Part shown: positions 27,957 through 36,955 of the stretch, in pieces
Position numbering within the stretch: position 1 is the first letter of the stretch
Layout: each line of letters starts with the position of its first letter
Assembly: GCA_029884335.1 (NCBI GenBank)
Contig: JAOUIA010000013.1
Location: forward strand, 1 to 64,000
Length of the DNA: 64,000 bases
Direction: 5' to 3'
Source: Betaproteobacteria bacterium
Lineage (GTDB): Bacteria > Pseudomonadota > Gammaproteobacteria > Burkholderiales > Casimicrobiaceae
The notes under the pieces: generated by a model
The model's input: only the letters and a program-made list of their open reading frames with translations
Database searches by the model: none
What the model was told of the DNA's origin: nothing
Translations under genes and position numbers: made by a program

Positions 27957-28373
27957 TCATCCCTTCAGGCACGTGCTCATGAACTTCTTGCGCTCGTCGC
28001 CCTTCATGTCGCCGGCCTTCTTGTTGCAGGCCGTCATCTTCTCCTGCTGCGTCATCTTCGCGGCGTCGCCCGACAGGCACGCGCTCATGAATTTCTTGCG
28101 CTCGTCGCCCTTCATGTCGCCGGCCTTCTTGTTGCAGTCCGCCATCCGCTCCTGCTGCGGGTTCGGCTTGGCGGTCTTGTCCGCGGGCGCGGCGGGCTTG
28201 GCTGCCGGTGCGGAAGCGGCGGGCTGGGCGGCAGGCGCGGCCGCCGCGGGCTGGGCGGCAGGCGCAGCCGCCGCGGGCTTCGCGGCCGGCGCCGGCTGCG
28301 CGGTCTGCGCTGCCGCGGGCATGGCCACGGCGGCGGCGAGACCCGCCAGCGCGACGGCCAACAGCTTCTTCAT
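27957..28373 (-). CDS. psiF: PsiF-repeat exported protein
   Basis: Exported protein with two PsiF repeats. The signal peptide MKKLLAVALAGLAAAVAMPAAAQ is followed by an Ala/Pro/Lys linker (four PAA-type repeats) and two near-identical 30-residue repeats, each with CNKKAGDMKGDERKKFM and a later Cys. In E. coli psiF is a phosphate-starvation gene; the protein's molecular function is unknown. The start at 28373 gives 138 residues and has a GGAGA ribosome binding site; the longer ORF-track start is rejected because the signal peptide begins here. Confidence 0.88.
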   Translation of the reverse strand: MKKLLAVALAGLAAAVAMPAAAQTAQPAPAAKPAAAAPAAQPAAAAPAAQPAASAPAAKPAAPADKTAKPNPQQERMADCNKKAGDMKGDERKKFMSACLSGDAAKMTQQEKMTACNKKAGDMKGDERKKFMSTCLKG

Positions 28374-28627
28374 GGGGAATCTCCTTGCCGGTGCTTCGGG
28401 TGGACGGTACGTCTGCCGGCGCCCTCCGCCAGCCGCCTGCAACGGCGGCATCGGGGCCTTTCCGCGAGTGTAGGCGAGCGCCGAAACCGGGCGCAACGAA
28501 ATCCCCGGGCGCCGGCGGGGCCGTGTTGTCGCCGCGCATCAGGGGCGCCCTGGCGGCATCGGCTACAATGGTCGCAACTTGCCGATCTGTCCGACAACCC
28601 ATTGAATTTCTTGGATAATATTCTCCG

Positions 28628-29752
28628 ATGATCCTCGTACTCGAACCCAACACCAGCCCCGAGAGCACCGACTACAAGATCCTTATCGGCCAGCTCGACC
28701 GGCTTCCCGGCATCAAGCACCGCGTCCACCGCGAGGTCGGCACCGAGGTCACGCTGACCGAGATCTACCTGATCGGCAACACCGGCGCCCTGACGGTCGA
28801 GCAGATGCAGGTGCTGCCCTGCGTCGAGAAGGTGGTCCGCGTCTCCGAGGCGTACCGGGTGCTCGGGCGCCACAAGCAGGGCGACGACCGTCCGTCGTCG
28901 TTCGAATACAACGGCGTGCGCTTCGGCCAGGACTCGCTGCAGGTGTTTGCCGGACTTTGCGCCGTCGACTCGCCCGAGTCGGTCGAAGGCATGATGAAGG
29001 CGCTCAAGTCGCACGGGCAGGTGTGCACGCGCATGGGCGCCTACAAGCCGCGCACCAGCCCGTACGCGTTCCAGGGCTTCGGCGCGAAGTGCCTGCCGTA
29101 CGTGTTCGAGCTCGCGGGCAAGTACGGGATCAGGGTGATCGCGATGGAGATCACCCACGAGTCGCACGTCGACGAGATCCGCGAGGCGCTGCACGAGACC
29201 GGCAATCCCACCGGCGTGATGCTGCAGATCGGCACGCGCAACACGCAGAACTTCGAGCTGCTGAAGCTCGTCGGGCGGCAGCAGGAGCTGCCGGTGCTGA
29301 TCAAGCGCGGCTTCGGCATCACGCTCGACGAGTCGCTGAACGCCGCCGAGTACCTCGCCACCGAGGGCAACCGCAAGGTGGTCTTCTGCCTGCGCGGCAT
29401 GAAGACGAACATGGGCGACCCGCACCGCAACTTCGTCGACTTCTCGCACGTGCCGGTGGTCAAGCGGCTGACGCGCATGCCGGTGTGCATCGATCCCTCG
29501 CACTCGGTCGGCACGCGGGCGGCGGCGCCGGACGGGCTGCTCGACATCTTCCACGTCGTCGCGCAGGGCGTGATCGCCGGCGCCAACATGGTGCTCGTCG
29601 ACTTCCACCCGACCCCGGCGCAGGCGCTCGTCGACGGGCCGCAGGCCCTGCTGCTCTCCGAGCTGCCCTACTTCCTCGACGACGTGGCGCTTGCGCGCGA
29701 GACCTACGTGAAGCGTACCGAGCTCGCCCGGCGGATGAAGGCCGCCGCCTGA
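28628..29752 (+). CDS. aroF: 3-deoxy-7-phosphoheptulonate (DAHP) synthase, type I-beta
   Basis: First enzyme of the shikimate pathway; condenses phosphoenolpyruvate and erythrose 4-phosphate. The N-terminal ferredoxin-like regulatory domain (about 1-95) precedes the TIM barrel, which carries AGLCAVDSPESVEGMM, GAYKPRTSPYAFQGFG, IGTRNTQNFELL, LIKRGFGITLDE, FCLRGMKT and CIDPSHSVGTR. The 374 residues fit the I-beta group, where the N-domain mediates feedback control by aromatic amino acids. The 254-base region upstream is AT-richer than its surroundings and contains TACAAT at 28564-28569, a possible -10 element without a convincing -35 box. Confidence 0.94.
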   Translation: MILVLEPNTSPESTDYKILIGQLDRLPGIKHRVHREVGTEVTLTEIYLIGNTGALTVEQMQVLPCVEKVVRVSEAYRVLGRHKQGDDRPSSFEYNGVRFGQDSLQVFAGLCAVDSPESVEGMMKALKSHGQVCTRMGAYKPRTSPYAFQGFGAKCLPYVFELAGKYGIRVIAMEITHESHVDEIREALHETGNPTGVMLQIGTRNTQNFELLKLVGRQQELPVLIKRGFGITLDESLNAAEYLATEGNRKVVFCLRGMKTNMGDPHRNFVDFSHVPVVKRLTRMPVCIDPSHSVGTRAAAPDGLLDIFHVVAQGVIAGANMVLVDFHPTPAQALVDGPQALLLSELPYFLDDVALARETYVKRTELARRMKAAA

Positions 29753-29766
29753 GGCGCCCCCGCGAG

Positions 29767-31308
29767 GTGACGCGCGCCAGCGAGGTCGAGCTCAAGCTGC
29801 GGCTGCCCCGCGCCGCGCTCGCGGCGCTGCGCAGGCATCCCGCGCTGCGCGCGGCCGTCCGCGGCCGCGCCCGCCGCGAGTCGCTCGCGGCCACCTACTA
29901 CGACACGCCCGATCTCGCGCTGGCGCGGCGCGGCATCGCGTTGCGCGTGCGTCGCGAACGCGGCCGCTGGGTGCAGGCGCTGAAGGCCGGCGGAGCCGCC
30001 GCGGGCGGTCTCGCGGAGCGGTCCGAGGACGAGTGGAGCCTCGGCCGTGGCACCCGCCGGCCGTCGCCCGACCTCTCGCTGCTCGCGACGACGCCCGTCG
30101 GACGGGCTGCCGCACGCGCAGTGCGGAGAGTCGCGCCCGGCCCGGTGTTCGTCACGACGATCGAGCGCACGTCGCTGCCGCTCGCCTTCGGCGACGGCAC
30201 CACCGCGGTCGCGGCGATCGACGTCGGCCGCGTGCGCGCGGCCTCGGGCCGGCGCGCCTCCGCGGCGATCTGCGAGCTCGAGCTCGAGCTCCGGGAGGGC
30301 GACGTCGCGCGCCTGTTCGAGCTCGCCCTCGCGCTATGCGCCGACCTGCCGCTCGCGGTGGAGCCGCGCAGCAAGGCGCAGCGCGGCTACGCGCTGGCTG
30401 CCACCGCTCCTGACGGGCCGCGCCACGCGCAGGCGCCGGAGTACGCCCGCGACGCCGACGCCGGAGCTGCGATCGCGGCGATCCTGGTGAGCGCGCTCGC
30501 CCAGGTCGAAGGCAACGCCGGCGGCGCCGCCACGTCCGACGATCCCGAGTGGGTCCACCAGCTTCGCGTGGGCCTGCGGCGCCTGCGCGCAGCGCTCGGG
30601 CTCGCGCGCGCGCTCGTCGACGCCGACGCGCTGCGCGCCATCGTCGACGAGGCGCGCAGGATCGCCGACGCGCTCGGCCGCGCGCGCGACCTCGACGTCT
30701 TCGCGGACGAGACGCTGCCGCCGCTCGCCGCCGCGGCGGGGGCATCCGCCGACGCCGTCGCGGCACTGGCCGCGGAGGTTCGACGGCACCGCGTGCAAGC
30801 CCGCGCCGAAGTGCGCGCCGTGCTGCGCTCTGCGCCGTTCCAGCGCCTACTGCTCAACGTGGGTGCGCTTGCGGCGTCGCTCGCCGCGCGCCCCGGCGCG
30901 GCAGCGGTGCGCTCGTTCGCGCAGGACGCGCTGCGACGTCGCCACAAGCAGCTGCTGCGTGCCGGCGAGGCGCTGGATGGCGGCACGCCCGAAGAGCGCC
31001 ACCGGGTGCGCATCGCAGCGAAGAAGCTGCGCTACGCTGCCGAGTTCCTCGCCACCCCGTTCCCTTCACGCCGGGCCGAGGCGTACCGTAGCGCCCTGGC
31101 GGGCGTACAGGAGGTGCTGGGCAGGATCAACGACGCGGCGACTGCTACCGCAATCGCTGCCGACGTGTCCGGCAAAGGCACGCCTGGCGCAGCGCTCGTC
31201 GCGGGCTGGGCCGCGGCGCACGCCGCCGGCGAGGAGCGCGAAATGCGGCGAGCGTGGCAGCGGTTTCGCGCCGCGAAGCCGTTCTGGAAGGACACCGGCG
31301 GGAGATAG
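29767..31308 (+). CDS. CYTH-CHAD domain protein (inorganic triphosphatase-like)
   Basis: The N-terminal CYTH domain (about residues 4-205) starts right after a GTG start codon with ASEVELKLRLP, the ExExK signature, and continues with ATYYDTPDLALARRGIALRVRRERG and later ELELELREG. The C-terminal CHAD domain (about 225-505) has the conserved helices WVHQLRVGLRRLRAAL and HRVRIAAKKLRYAAEFL, whose His, Arg and Lys bind polyphosphate in characterised CHAD proteins. The CYTH part probably cleaves triphosphate. It lies four bases before the PPK2 gene, supporting a polyphosphate role. I chose GTG 29767; the ORF-track start inside aroF is a shadow. Confidence 0.88.
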   Translation: MTRASEVELKLRLPRAALAALRRHPALRAAVRGRARRESLAATYYDTPDLALARRGIALRVRRERGRWVQALKAGGAAAGGLAERSEDEWSLGRGTRRPSPDLSLLATTPVGRAAARAVRRVAPGPVFVTTIERTSLPLAFGDGTTAVAAIDVGRVRAASGRRASAAICELELELREGDVARLFELALALCADLPLAVEPRSKAQRGYALAATAPDGPRHAQAPEYARDADAGAAIAAILVSALAQVEGNAGGAATSDDPEWVHQLRVGLRRLRAALGLARALVDADALRAIVDEARRIADALGRARDLDVFADETLPPLAAAAGASADAVAALAAEVRRHRVQARAEVRAVLRSAPFQRLLLNVGALAASLAARPGAAAVRSFAQDALRRRHKQLLRAGEALDGGTPEERHRVRIAAKKLRYAAEFLATPFPSRRAEAYRSALAGVQEVLGRINDAATATAIAADVSGKGTPGAALVAGWAAAHAAGEEREMRRAWQRFRAAKPFWKDTGGR

Positions 31309-31311
31309 GCG

Positions 31312-32796
31312 ATGCTGGAGGCAGCCGAGGCAGGCCACGCACTGGACAAGGCGGCGTTCGAGCGCGCCGTTCCGCGGCTGCGCACCGCGCTGCTGCAGGC
31401 GCAGTACGCGCTCAAGGAGGCCGGCGCCGGTCCCGTGCTGGTCCTGCTCTCGGGCCTCGCCGGAGGCGGGCGCAGCGAGACGGCGAACCGCCTGACCGAG
31501 TGGATGGACCCGCGCTTTGTCCGCGTCACGGCGTTCGGGCCGCGCACCGAGGAGGAACGGCTGCACCCGCCCGCCTGGCGCTACTGGACGGCGCTGCCGC
31601 CGAAGGGCCGTGTGGGCATCTTCATGAACGCCTGGTACACGGAGGCGATCGCCGCGCACCTCGACGACCTGCGCGACGCCGACCGGCTCGACGGCACGCT
31701 GCAGCGCATCCGCGAGCACGAGCAGATGCTCGCCGACGAGGGCGTGCAGCTGGTCAAGGTGTGGCTGCACATGCGGCGCGAGGACCTCAGGGCGCGGCTG
31801 GAGAAGCTCGACAGCGACAAGCGCACGACGTGGCGCGTCACCGCCGAGCACTGGCGCGGCTACCGGCGCTACCACCGCAACCACGACCTCTTCGAGCACG
31901 TGCTGCGCGAGACGTCGACCGCGAGCGCGCCGTGGTCGGTCGTCGAAGGCGCCGACGAGCGCTTCCGCGACGTCGCCATCGGCAAGCTCGTGCTGGCGAG
32001 CCTGCGCGCGGCCGCGCGGCCTGCCCGCCGCGCGCACGCCGCGGCGCCGGTCGCGCCGGCCGCCCTGGAGAACGTCAAGCGCCTGCGCGACCTCGACCTC
32101 ACGCTCGCCCTTCCCGACGACGACTACGACAGGCAGCTCGAGGCGCTGCAGGGCCGCGTCGCGAAGCTCACGCGCGGCAAGCGCTTCGCGAAACGCTCGC
32201 TGGTCGTCGTGTTCGAGGGCGTCGACGCGGCCGGCAAGGGCGGCGCGATCCGCCGGCTCACCGCTGCGCTCGACGCGCGCAGCTATCACCTGATTCCCGT
32301 CGCCGCGCCGACCGACGAGGAGCGCGCGCACCCCTACCTGTGGCGCTTCTGGCGCTACGTGCCTCGGCGCGGCGGCATCGCGATCTTCGATCGCTCGTGG
32401 TACGGCCGCGTGCTCGTCGAGCGCGTCGAGGGCTACGCCCCGCCGGCCGACTGGCTGCGCGCGTTTGACGAGATCAACCGCTTCGAGGAGGACCTCGCGC
32501 GCGCGGGCGCGATCGTCGTCAAGCTCTGGCTGCACATCAGCCAGGCCAAGCAGCTGGAGCGCTTCCGCGAACGCGAGGGCACGCCGTTCAAGAGCTTCAA
32601 GATCGGCCCCGAGGACTGGCGCAACCGCAAGAAGTGGCCGGCCTACGAGCACGCGATCGCCGACATGATCGACCGTACCAGCACCGAGATCGCGCCGTGG
32701 ACGCTCGTCGAGGCCGAGGACAAGCGCTTCGCGCGCATCAAGGTGCTGCGCACGCTCGTCGAGCGGCTCGAGGCGGAGCTCCGGCGCAAGCGATGA
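31312..32796 (+). CDS. pap: Polyphosphate:AMP phosphotransferase (two PPK2 domains)
   Basis: Two fused PPK2 kinase domains, the class II arrangement that makes ADP from AMP and polyphosphate. The C-terminal domain has an intact Walker A (EGVDAAGKGG, about 302-311) and Walker B/lid start (IFDRSWYGR, Asp360, Arg361). The N-terminal domain is degenerate: its loop reads SGLAGGGRSE (47-56, no P-loop Lys) and the Walker B position reads IFMNAWYTE. This asymmetry is known for the family, the first half being structural. 494 residues. It is coupled to the CYTH-CHAD gene upstream and followed 13 bases later by yheT. Confidence 0.93.
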   Translation: MLEAAEAGHALDKAAFERAVPRLRTALLQAQYALKEAGAGPVLVLLSGLAGGGRSETANRLTEWMDPRFVRVTAFGPRTEEERLHPPAWRYWTALPPKGRVGIFMNAWYTEAIAAHLDDLRDADRLDGTLQRIREHEQMLADEGVQLVKVWLHMRREDLRARLEKLDSDKRTTWRVTAEHWRGYRRYHRNHDLFEHVLRETSTASAPWSVVEGADERFRDVAIGKLVLASLRAAARPARRAHAAAPVAPAALENVKRLRDLDLTLALPDDDYDRQLEALQGRVAKLTRGKRFAKRSLVVVFEGVDAAGKGGAIRRLTAALDARSYHLIPVAAPTDEERAHPYLWRFWRYVPRRGGIAIFDRSWYGRVLVERVEGYAPPADWLRAFDEINRFEEDLARAGAIVVKLWLHISQAKQLERFREREGTPFKSFKIGPEDWRNRKKWPAYEHAIADMIDRTSTEIAPWTLVEAEDKRFARIKVLRTLVERLEAELRRKR

Positions 32797-32809
32797 GGCG
32801 CGGCGGAAC

Positions 32810-33811
32810 ATGAGCGGCGAGGATCCCGCGGCACCGCCGCCCTACCGCGCGCCGGCCTGGCTGCCCGGCGGGCACGCGCAGACGATCTGGCCGTACTTCC
32901 TGCGGCGGCCCGAGGTGGCGTTCCGCCGCGAACGCGTCGCGACCCCCGACGGCGACTTCTGGCTGTTCGACTGGCTCGACACGAAGGACGCCGGCGCGCC
33001 GCTGGTCGTGCTGTTCCACGGCCTGGAGGGCAGTTCCGGCTCGCACTACGTACGCGCGCTGTTCGTCCGGCTGGCGGAACTCGGCTGGGCGGGCGTCGTC
33101 CCGCACTTCCGCGGCTGCGCCGACGAACCGAACCGCCTGCCGCGCGCCTACCACTCGGGCGACCACGAGGAGATCGATGCCATGCTTGCCGCGGTCCGCA
33201 AGAGGATCCGGCCGGAGCGCGTCGTGCACGCCTGCGGCGTGTCGCTGGGGGGCAGCGCGCTGCTGAACTGGCTGGGTCGGCGCGGCCGCGATGCGAAGGC
33301 GACCTTGGCGAGCGCCGCCGCGGTCTCCGTGCCGCTCGACCTGATGGCCGCCGGCCGCTCGATCGACGCCGGCGCCAATCGCGTCTACGCGGCGCACTTC
33401 CTGATGACGCTCAAGCCGAAGGCGGACGCGATGGCCGCTCGCTTTCCCGGGCGGCTCGACGCCTCCCGCATCGCGTCGGTGCGCTCGATGTGGGAGTTCG
33501 ACGACCTCGTGACCGCGCCGTTGCACGGCTTCGCCGGCACGGCCGATTACTGGACGCGCGCGTCGTCGAAGCCGTGGCTGGCGAAGATCGCCTTGCCCAC
33601 GCTCGTGCTCAACGCGCGCAACGACCCGTTCGTTCCCGGCGACTCGCTGCCTTCCCCCGCCGAGGTGTCGGCCGCAGTCGTGCTCGAGCAGCCCGAGGAA
33701 GGCGGGCACGCCGGCTTCGCCACCGGGCCGCTGCCCGGCCGCATCGACTGGCTGCCGCAGAGGCTCATCGCATTCTTCGCCTCGCCGGGGCCGCGCGCCC
33801 CGCACGGTTAG
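32810..33811 (+). CDS. yheT: YheT-type alpha/beta hydrolase
   Basis: Serine hydrolase of the YheT/ABHD1-3 group. APAWLPGGHAQTIWPYFLRR at the N-terminus is diagnostic, LFHGLEGSSGSHYVRAL is the oxyanion region, GVSLGGSALLNWLG holds the nucleophile, and the acid and histidine lie in LNARNDPFVP and GGHAGF. 333 residues. The physiological substrate is unknown; homologs act on lipid or short-chain esters. It follows pap closely in the same direction. Confidence 0.92.
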   Translation: MSGEDPAAPPPYRAPAWLPGGHAQTIWPYFLRRPEVAFRRERVATPDGDFWLFDWLDTKDAGAPLVVLFHGLEGSSGSHYVRALFVRLAELGWAGVVPHFRGCADEPNRLPRAYHSGDHEEIDAMLAAVRKRIRPERVVHACGVSLGGSALLNWLGRRGRDAKATLASAAAVSVPLDLMAAGRSIDAGANRVYAAHFLMTLKPKADAMAARFPGRLDASRIASVRSMWEFDDLVTAPLHGFAGTADYWTRASSKPWLAKIALPTLVLNARNDPFVPGDSLPSPAEVSAAVVLEQPEEGGHAGFATGPLPGRIDWLPQRLIAFFASPGPRAPHG

Positions 33812-33841
33812 AATGCCGGTTCGTCCACGGTCGTCCCTCCC

Positions 33842-35215
33842 ATGCAAGTCCCTCGCGAAATCTTCAAGGCCTACGACATCCGCGGCATCGTCGGGCGCAC
33901 GCTCGACGAGCCGATCGTACGCCTGATCGGGCAGGCGCTCGGCACGCTGGCGCGCGAGCGCGGGCGCGACACCATCGCGATCGGCCGCGACGGCCGGCTC
34001 TCCGGCCCGGCGCTGGCGAAGGCGCTGTCCGATGGCATCCGCGCCGCCGGGGCCAACGTGGTCGACGTCGGGATGGTCGCCACGCCGATGACCTACTTCG
34101 CCGCGCACGAGCTTCGCACCGCGTGCAGCACGATGGTGACGGGAAGCCACAACCCGCCCGACTACAACGGCCTCAAGATGGTGATCGACGGCACCACGCT
34201 GTCGGGCGCCGACATCCAGCACGTCCGCGAGCGCATCGAGCGCGGCGAGCTCGCCACCGGCGCGGGCTCGTATCGCACGCACGACGTCGCGCCGGCGTAC
34301 CTCGCGCGCATCGCCGGCGACGTCAGGCTCGCCCGGCCGCTGCGCATCGCCGTCGACGCCGGCAACGGCGTTGCCGGCGCTTTCGCGCCGGAGCTCTACC
34401 GCCGCCTGGGCTGCGAGGTGGAGACGATGTTCTGCGAGGTGGACGGCACGTTCCCGAACCACCACCCCGACCCGTCGCAGCCGAAGAACCTCGCCGATCT
34501 CGTCGCCCGCGTGAAACGCGGCGACCTCGACCTCGGGCTGGCGTTCGACGGCGACGGCGACCGCCTCGGCGTGGTCACCGTCGAAGGCCACGTGATCTAC
34601 CCCGACCGGCAGCTGATGCTGTTCGCCGCCGACGTGCTCTCGCGCGTGCCCGGCGCGACCGTGATCTACGACGTCAAGTCGACGCGCAACCTCGGCCCCT
34701 GGATCGTGAAGCACGGCGGCAAGCCGCTGCTGTGGAAGACCGGCCACTCGCTGATCAAGGCGAAGATGAAGGAAGTCGGCGCGGCGCTGGCCGGCGAGAT
34801 GAGCGGCCACACGTTCTTCGGCGAGCGCTGGTACGGCTTCGACGACGGCCTGTACGCCGGCGCGCGCCTCCTCGAGATCCTCGCGCGGTCGCCGGATCCC
34901 TCCGCGGTGCTGAATTCGCTGCCCGACGCCCGTTCGACCCCCGAGCTCAACCTCGCCTGCGCCGAGGGCGAGCAGCACGCGCTGATCGCGAAGCTGCAGC
35001 AGACCGCGGACTTCCCCGGCGCGAGCGACGTCATCCGCATCGACGGTCTGCGCGTCGAGTACGCGGACGGCTTCGGGCTCGCGCGCGCGTCGAACACCAC
35101 ACCCGTCGTCGTGCTGCGCTTCGAGGCCGACACCGACGCCGCGCTCGCGCGCATCCAGGACGACTTCCGGCGCGTGCTGCTCGCGGCGAAGCCCGGCGCG
35201 AAGCTGCCCTTCTGA
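33842..35215 (+). CDS. Phosphomannomutase/phosphoglucomutase
   Basis: Alpha-D-phosphohexomutase of the AlgC/ManB type that interconverts hexose 6- and 1-phosphates for polysaccharide precursors. The four active-site loops are intact: TGSHNPPDYNGLK (phosphoserine), DGDGDRLG (Mg2+), GEMSGH (sugar), and RASNTTP (phosphate). The 457 residues are normal. The GNAT gene follows one base after its stop codon. Confidence 0.94.
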   Translation: MQVPREIFKAYDIRGIVGRTLDEPIVRLIGQALGTLARERGRDTIAIGRDGRLSGPALAKALSDGIRAAGANVVDVGMVATPMTYFAAHELRTACSTMVTGSHNPPDYNGLKMVIDGTTLSGADIQHVRERIERGELATGAGSYRTHDVAPAYLARIAGDVRLARPLRIAVDAGNGVAGAFAPELYRRLGCEVETMFCEVDGTFPNHHPDPSQPKNLADLVARVKRGDLDLGLAFDGDGDRLGVVTVEGHVIYPDRQLMLFAADVLSRVPGATVIYDVKSTRNLGPWIVKHGGKPLLWKTGHSLIKAKMKEVGAALAGEMSGHTFFGERWYGFDDGLYAGARLLEILARSPDPSAVLNSLPDARSTPELNLACAEGEQHALIAKLQQTADFPGASDVIRIDGLRVEYADGFGLARASNTTPVVVLRFEADTDAALARIQDDFRRVLLAAKPGAKLPF

Positions 35216-35216
35216 C

Positions 35217-35636
35217 GTGAACGGGATCGCGCTCGCGCACGACTGCCACGGCGTCGACTGGGCGGGGCTGAAGCGCGACCTCGTGGCGGACGACTTCGAC
35301 AACGGGCGCACCCCCGAGGAACTGGAGCGGTCGTTCCGCGCCAGCGCGCGCGTCGTGTTCGCGCGCGACGGCGAGCGCGTCGTCGGCAAGGCCCGCGCGC
35401 TCTCCGACGGCGTGTGCAACGCCTACGTCGTCGACATGTGGACGCACTCGGCGTACCGGCGGCGCGGCATCGGGCGCGCGATGGTCGAGGCGCTGCTGGC
35501 GCCGCTTCACGGGCAGCACGTCTGCCTCTTCAGCGACGAGCGCGCCGACTTCTACGCCGCGTGCGGCTTCCGCCCGCGGGGCACCGGCATGGAACGCGTC
35601 GTCGGGCGCTGGCTCGGCCGCCACGCTCCGCGATGA
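35217..35636 (+). CDS. GNAT family N-acetyltransferase
   Basis: 139-residue acetyltransferase starting at a GTG one base after the mutase stop codon. The acetyl-CoA binding turn is visible as RRRGIGRAMVEALLAPL (about 82-98), and YAACGFRPRGTGMER is the usual C-terminal GNAT strand. The acceptor is unknown. Its stop overlaps the threonine ammonia-lyase start as ATGA, so the three genes are translationally linked. Confidence 0.85.
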   Translation: MNGIALAHDCHGVDWAGLKRDLVADDFDNGRTPEELERSFRASARVVFARDGERVVGKARALSDGVCNAYVVDMWTHSAYRRRGIGRAMVEALLAPLHGQHVCLFSDERADFYAACGFRPRGTGMERVVGRWLGRHAPR

Positions 35637-36838
35637 TCACGCTCGACGACGTCCTCGCCGCGCGCGAGCGCATCCGCGGCGGCATCTACGCCTCGCCTTG
35701 CGTCGAGTCGATCCCGCTTTCGCAGCTGACCGGCGCGCGCATCTGGTGCAAGCTCGACTACCTGCAGCGCACCGGCAGCTTCAAGGAGCGCGGCGCGCGC
35801 AATGCGCTGCTGCGGCTGACGGCGGAGCAGCGCCGCCGCGGCGTCGTCGCGGCCTCCGCCGGCAACCACGCGCTGGGCGTGGCCTACCACGGCGGCCTGC
35901 TCGGCATCCCGGTGACCGTGGTGATGCCGCGCTTCGCGCCGCTGATCAAGGTCACCAACTGCCGCGCGCTCGGCGCGGCCATCGTCCTGCACGGCAACGA
36001 CGTCGTCGAGGCGCGAGGGCACGCGGTCGAGCTCGCGCAGCGCGACGGCCTCGCGTTCATCCACCCGTTCGACGATGCCGACGTCGTCGCCGGGCAGGGC
36101 ACGATGGGCCTCGAGATCCTCGAGCAGGCGCCCGACGTCGAGGCGGTGGTCGTGCCGGTCGGCGGCGGCGGCCTGATCGCCGGGATCGGCACCGTGATGA
36201 AGGCGCGCGCCCCGCAGGTGAGCGTGATCGGCGTCGAGCCCGAGGCGGCGGCGAGCCTCACGGCCGCGCTCGCGGCGAAGACGCCGACCACGGTGACATT
36301 GGCGCCCACGCTGGCCGACGGGCTGGCCGTCTCGCGCGTCGGCGACATCCCGTTTGCGAGCGACGTGCGCGTCGTCGATCGCGTGGTCACCGTGGACGAG
36401 GCGGCGATCGCGCTCGCGATCCTGCGCCTGATCGAGCTGGAGAAGAGCGTGGTCGAGGGCGCGGGCGCGACGCCGCTCGCGGCATTCCTGGCAGGCAAGC
36501 TGCCCGAGCTCGCCGGCCGCAAGGTGGTGCTGACGCTGTGCGGCGGCAACATCGACACGAACATGCTCGGCCGCGTGATCGACGTCGGCCTGGTGGCCGA
36601 CGGCCGCCTCGCCCGCTTCACCGTTTCGGTGCTCGACCGGCCGGGCGGGCTCGCGCGGCTCACCGCGACGATCGCGCAGGCCGGCGCATCCATCCACGAG
36701 CTGACGCACGACCGCGCGTTCTCGGGACCCAAGGTCTCCGAGGTGCGCGTGGTGTGCGTGGTCGAGACGACGGGGCCCGAGCACGTGCGCGAGCTCCACG
36801 CCGCGCTCGCCGCGGCCGGCTTCGACGTCGGCGCCTGA
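35633..36838 (+). CDS. Threonine ammonia-lyase (threonine dehydratase) with ACT domain
   Basis: PLP enzyme that deaminates threonine (and usually serine) to 2-oxobutyrate. The lysine that binds PLP is in LQRTGSFKERGARNAL, SAGNHALGVAYHG follows, and the glycine loop is VPVGGGGLIAGIGT. The C-terminal 75 residues (ARFTVSVLDRPGGLARLTATIAQAGASIHELTHDR) form an ACT domain, so this is the 400-residue type rather than the long biosynthetic IlvA with two ACT-like domains. The true start is ATG 35633; the ORF track extends into the GNAT gene. Confidence 0.93.
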   Translation: MITLDDVLAARERIRGGIYASPCVESIPLSQLTGARIWCKLDYLQRTGSFKERGARNALLRLTAEQRRRGVVAASAGNHALGVAYHGGLLGIPVTVVMPRFAPLIKVTNCRALGAAIVLHGNDVVEARGHAVELAQRDGLAFIHPFDDADVVAGQGTMGLEILEQAPDVEAVVVPVGGGGLIAGIGTVMKARAPQVSVIGVEPEAAASLTAALAAKTPTTVTLAPTLADGLAVSRVGDIPFASDVRVVDRVVTVDEAAIALAILRLIELEKSVVEGAGATPLAAFLAGKLPELAGRKVVLTLCGGNIDTNMLGRVIDVGLVADGRLARFTVSVLDRPGGLARLTATIAQAGASIHELTHDRAFSGPKVSEVRVVCVVETTGPEHVRELHAALAAAGFDVGA

Positions 36839-36955
36839 CGGCGCAGGGCCGCGCAGCGCGGCGACGGTCGGCCGCCCGCGGCTTGCGTGAAGTGCGGAAG
36901 CAGTCCTGCACGAAGTGCGCGGGAGCGCACCCGCCGCCAAGCGCCAACCACTGCG

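Noticed and set aside
32738-35419. 893-residue minus-strand frame
   Set aside because: Shadow of yheT and the phosphohexomutase; no recognisable motif and the plus strand is clearly coding.
36839-36955. cydX-like small gene after cydB
   Set aside because: The 117 bases downstream of cydB give only Arg/Ala-rich translation without a transmembrane helix; CIO-type oxidases often lack CydX.
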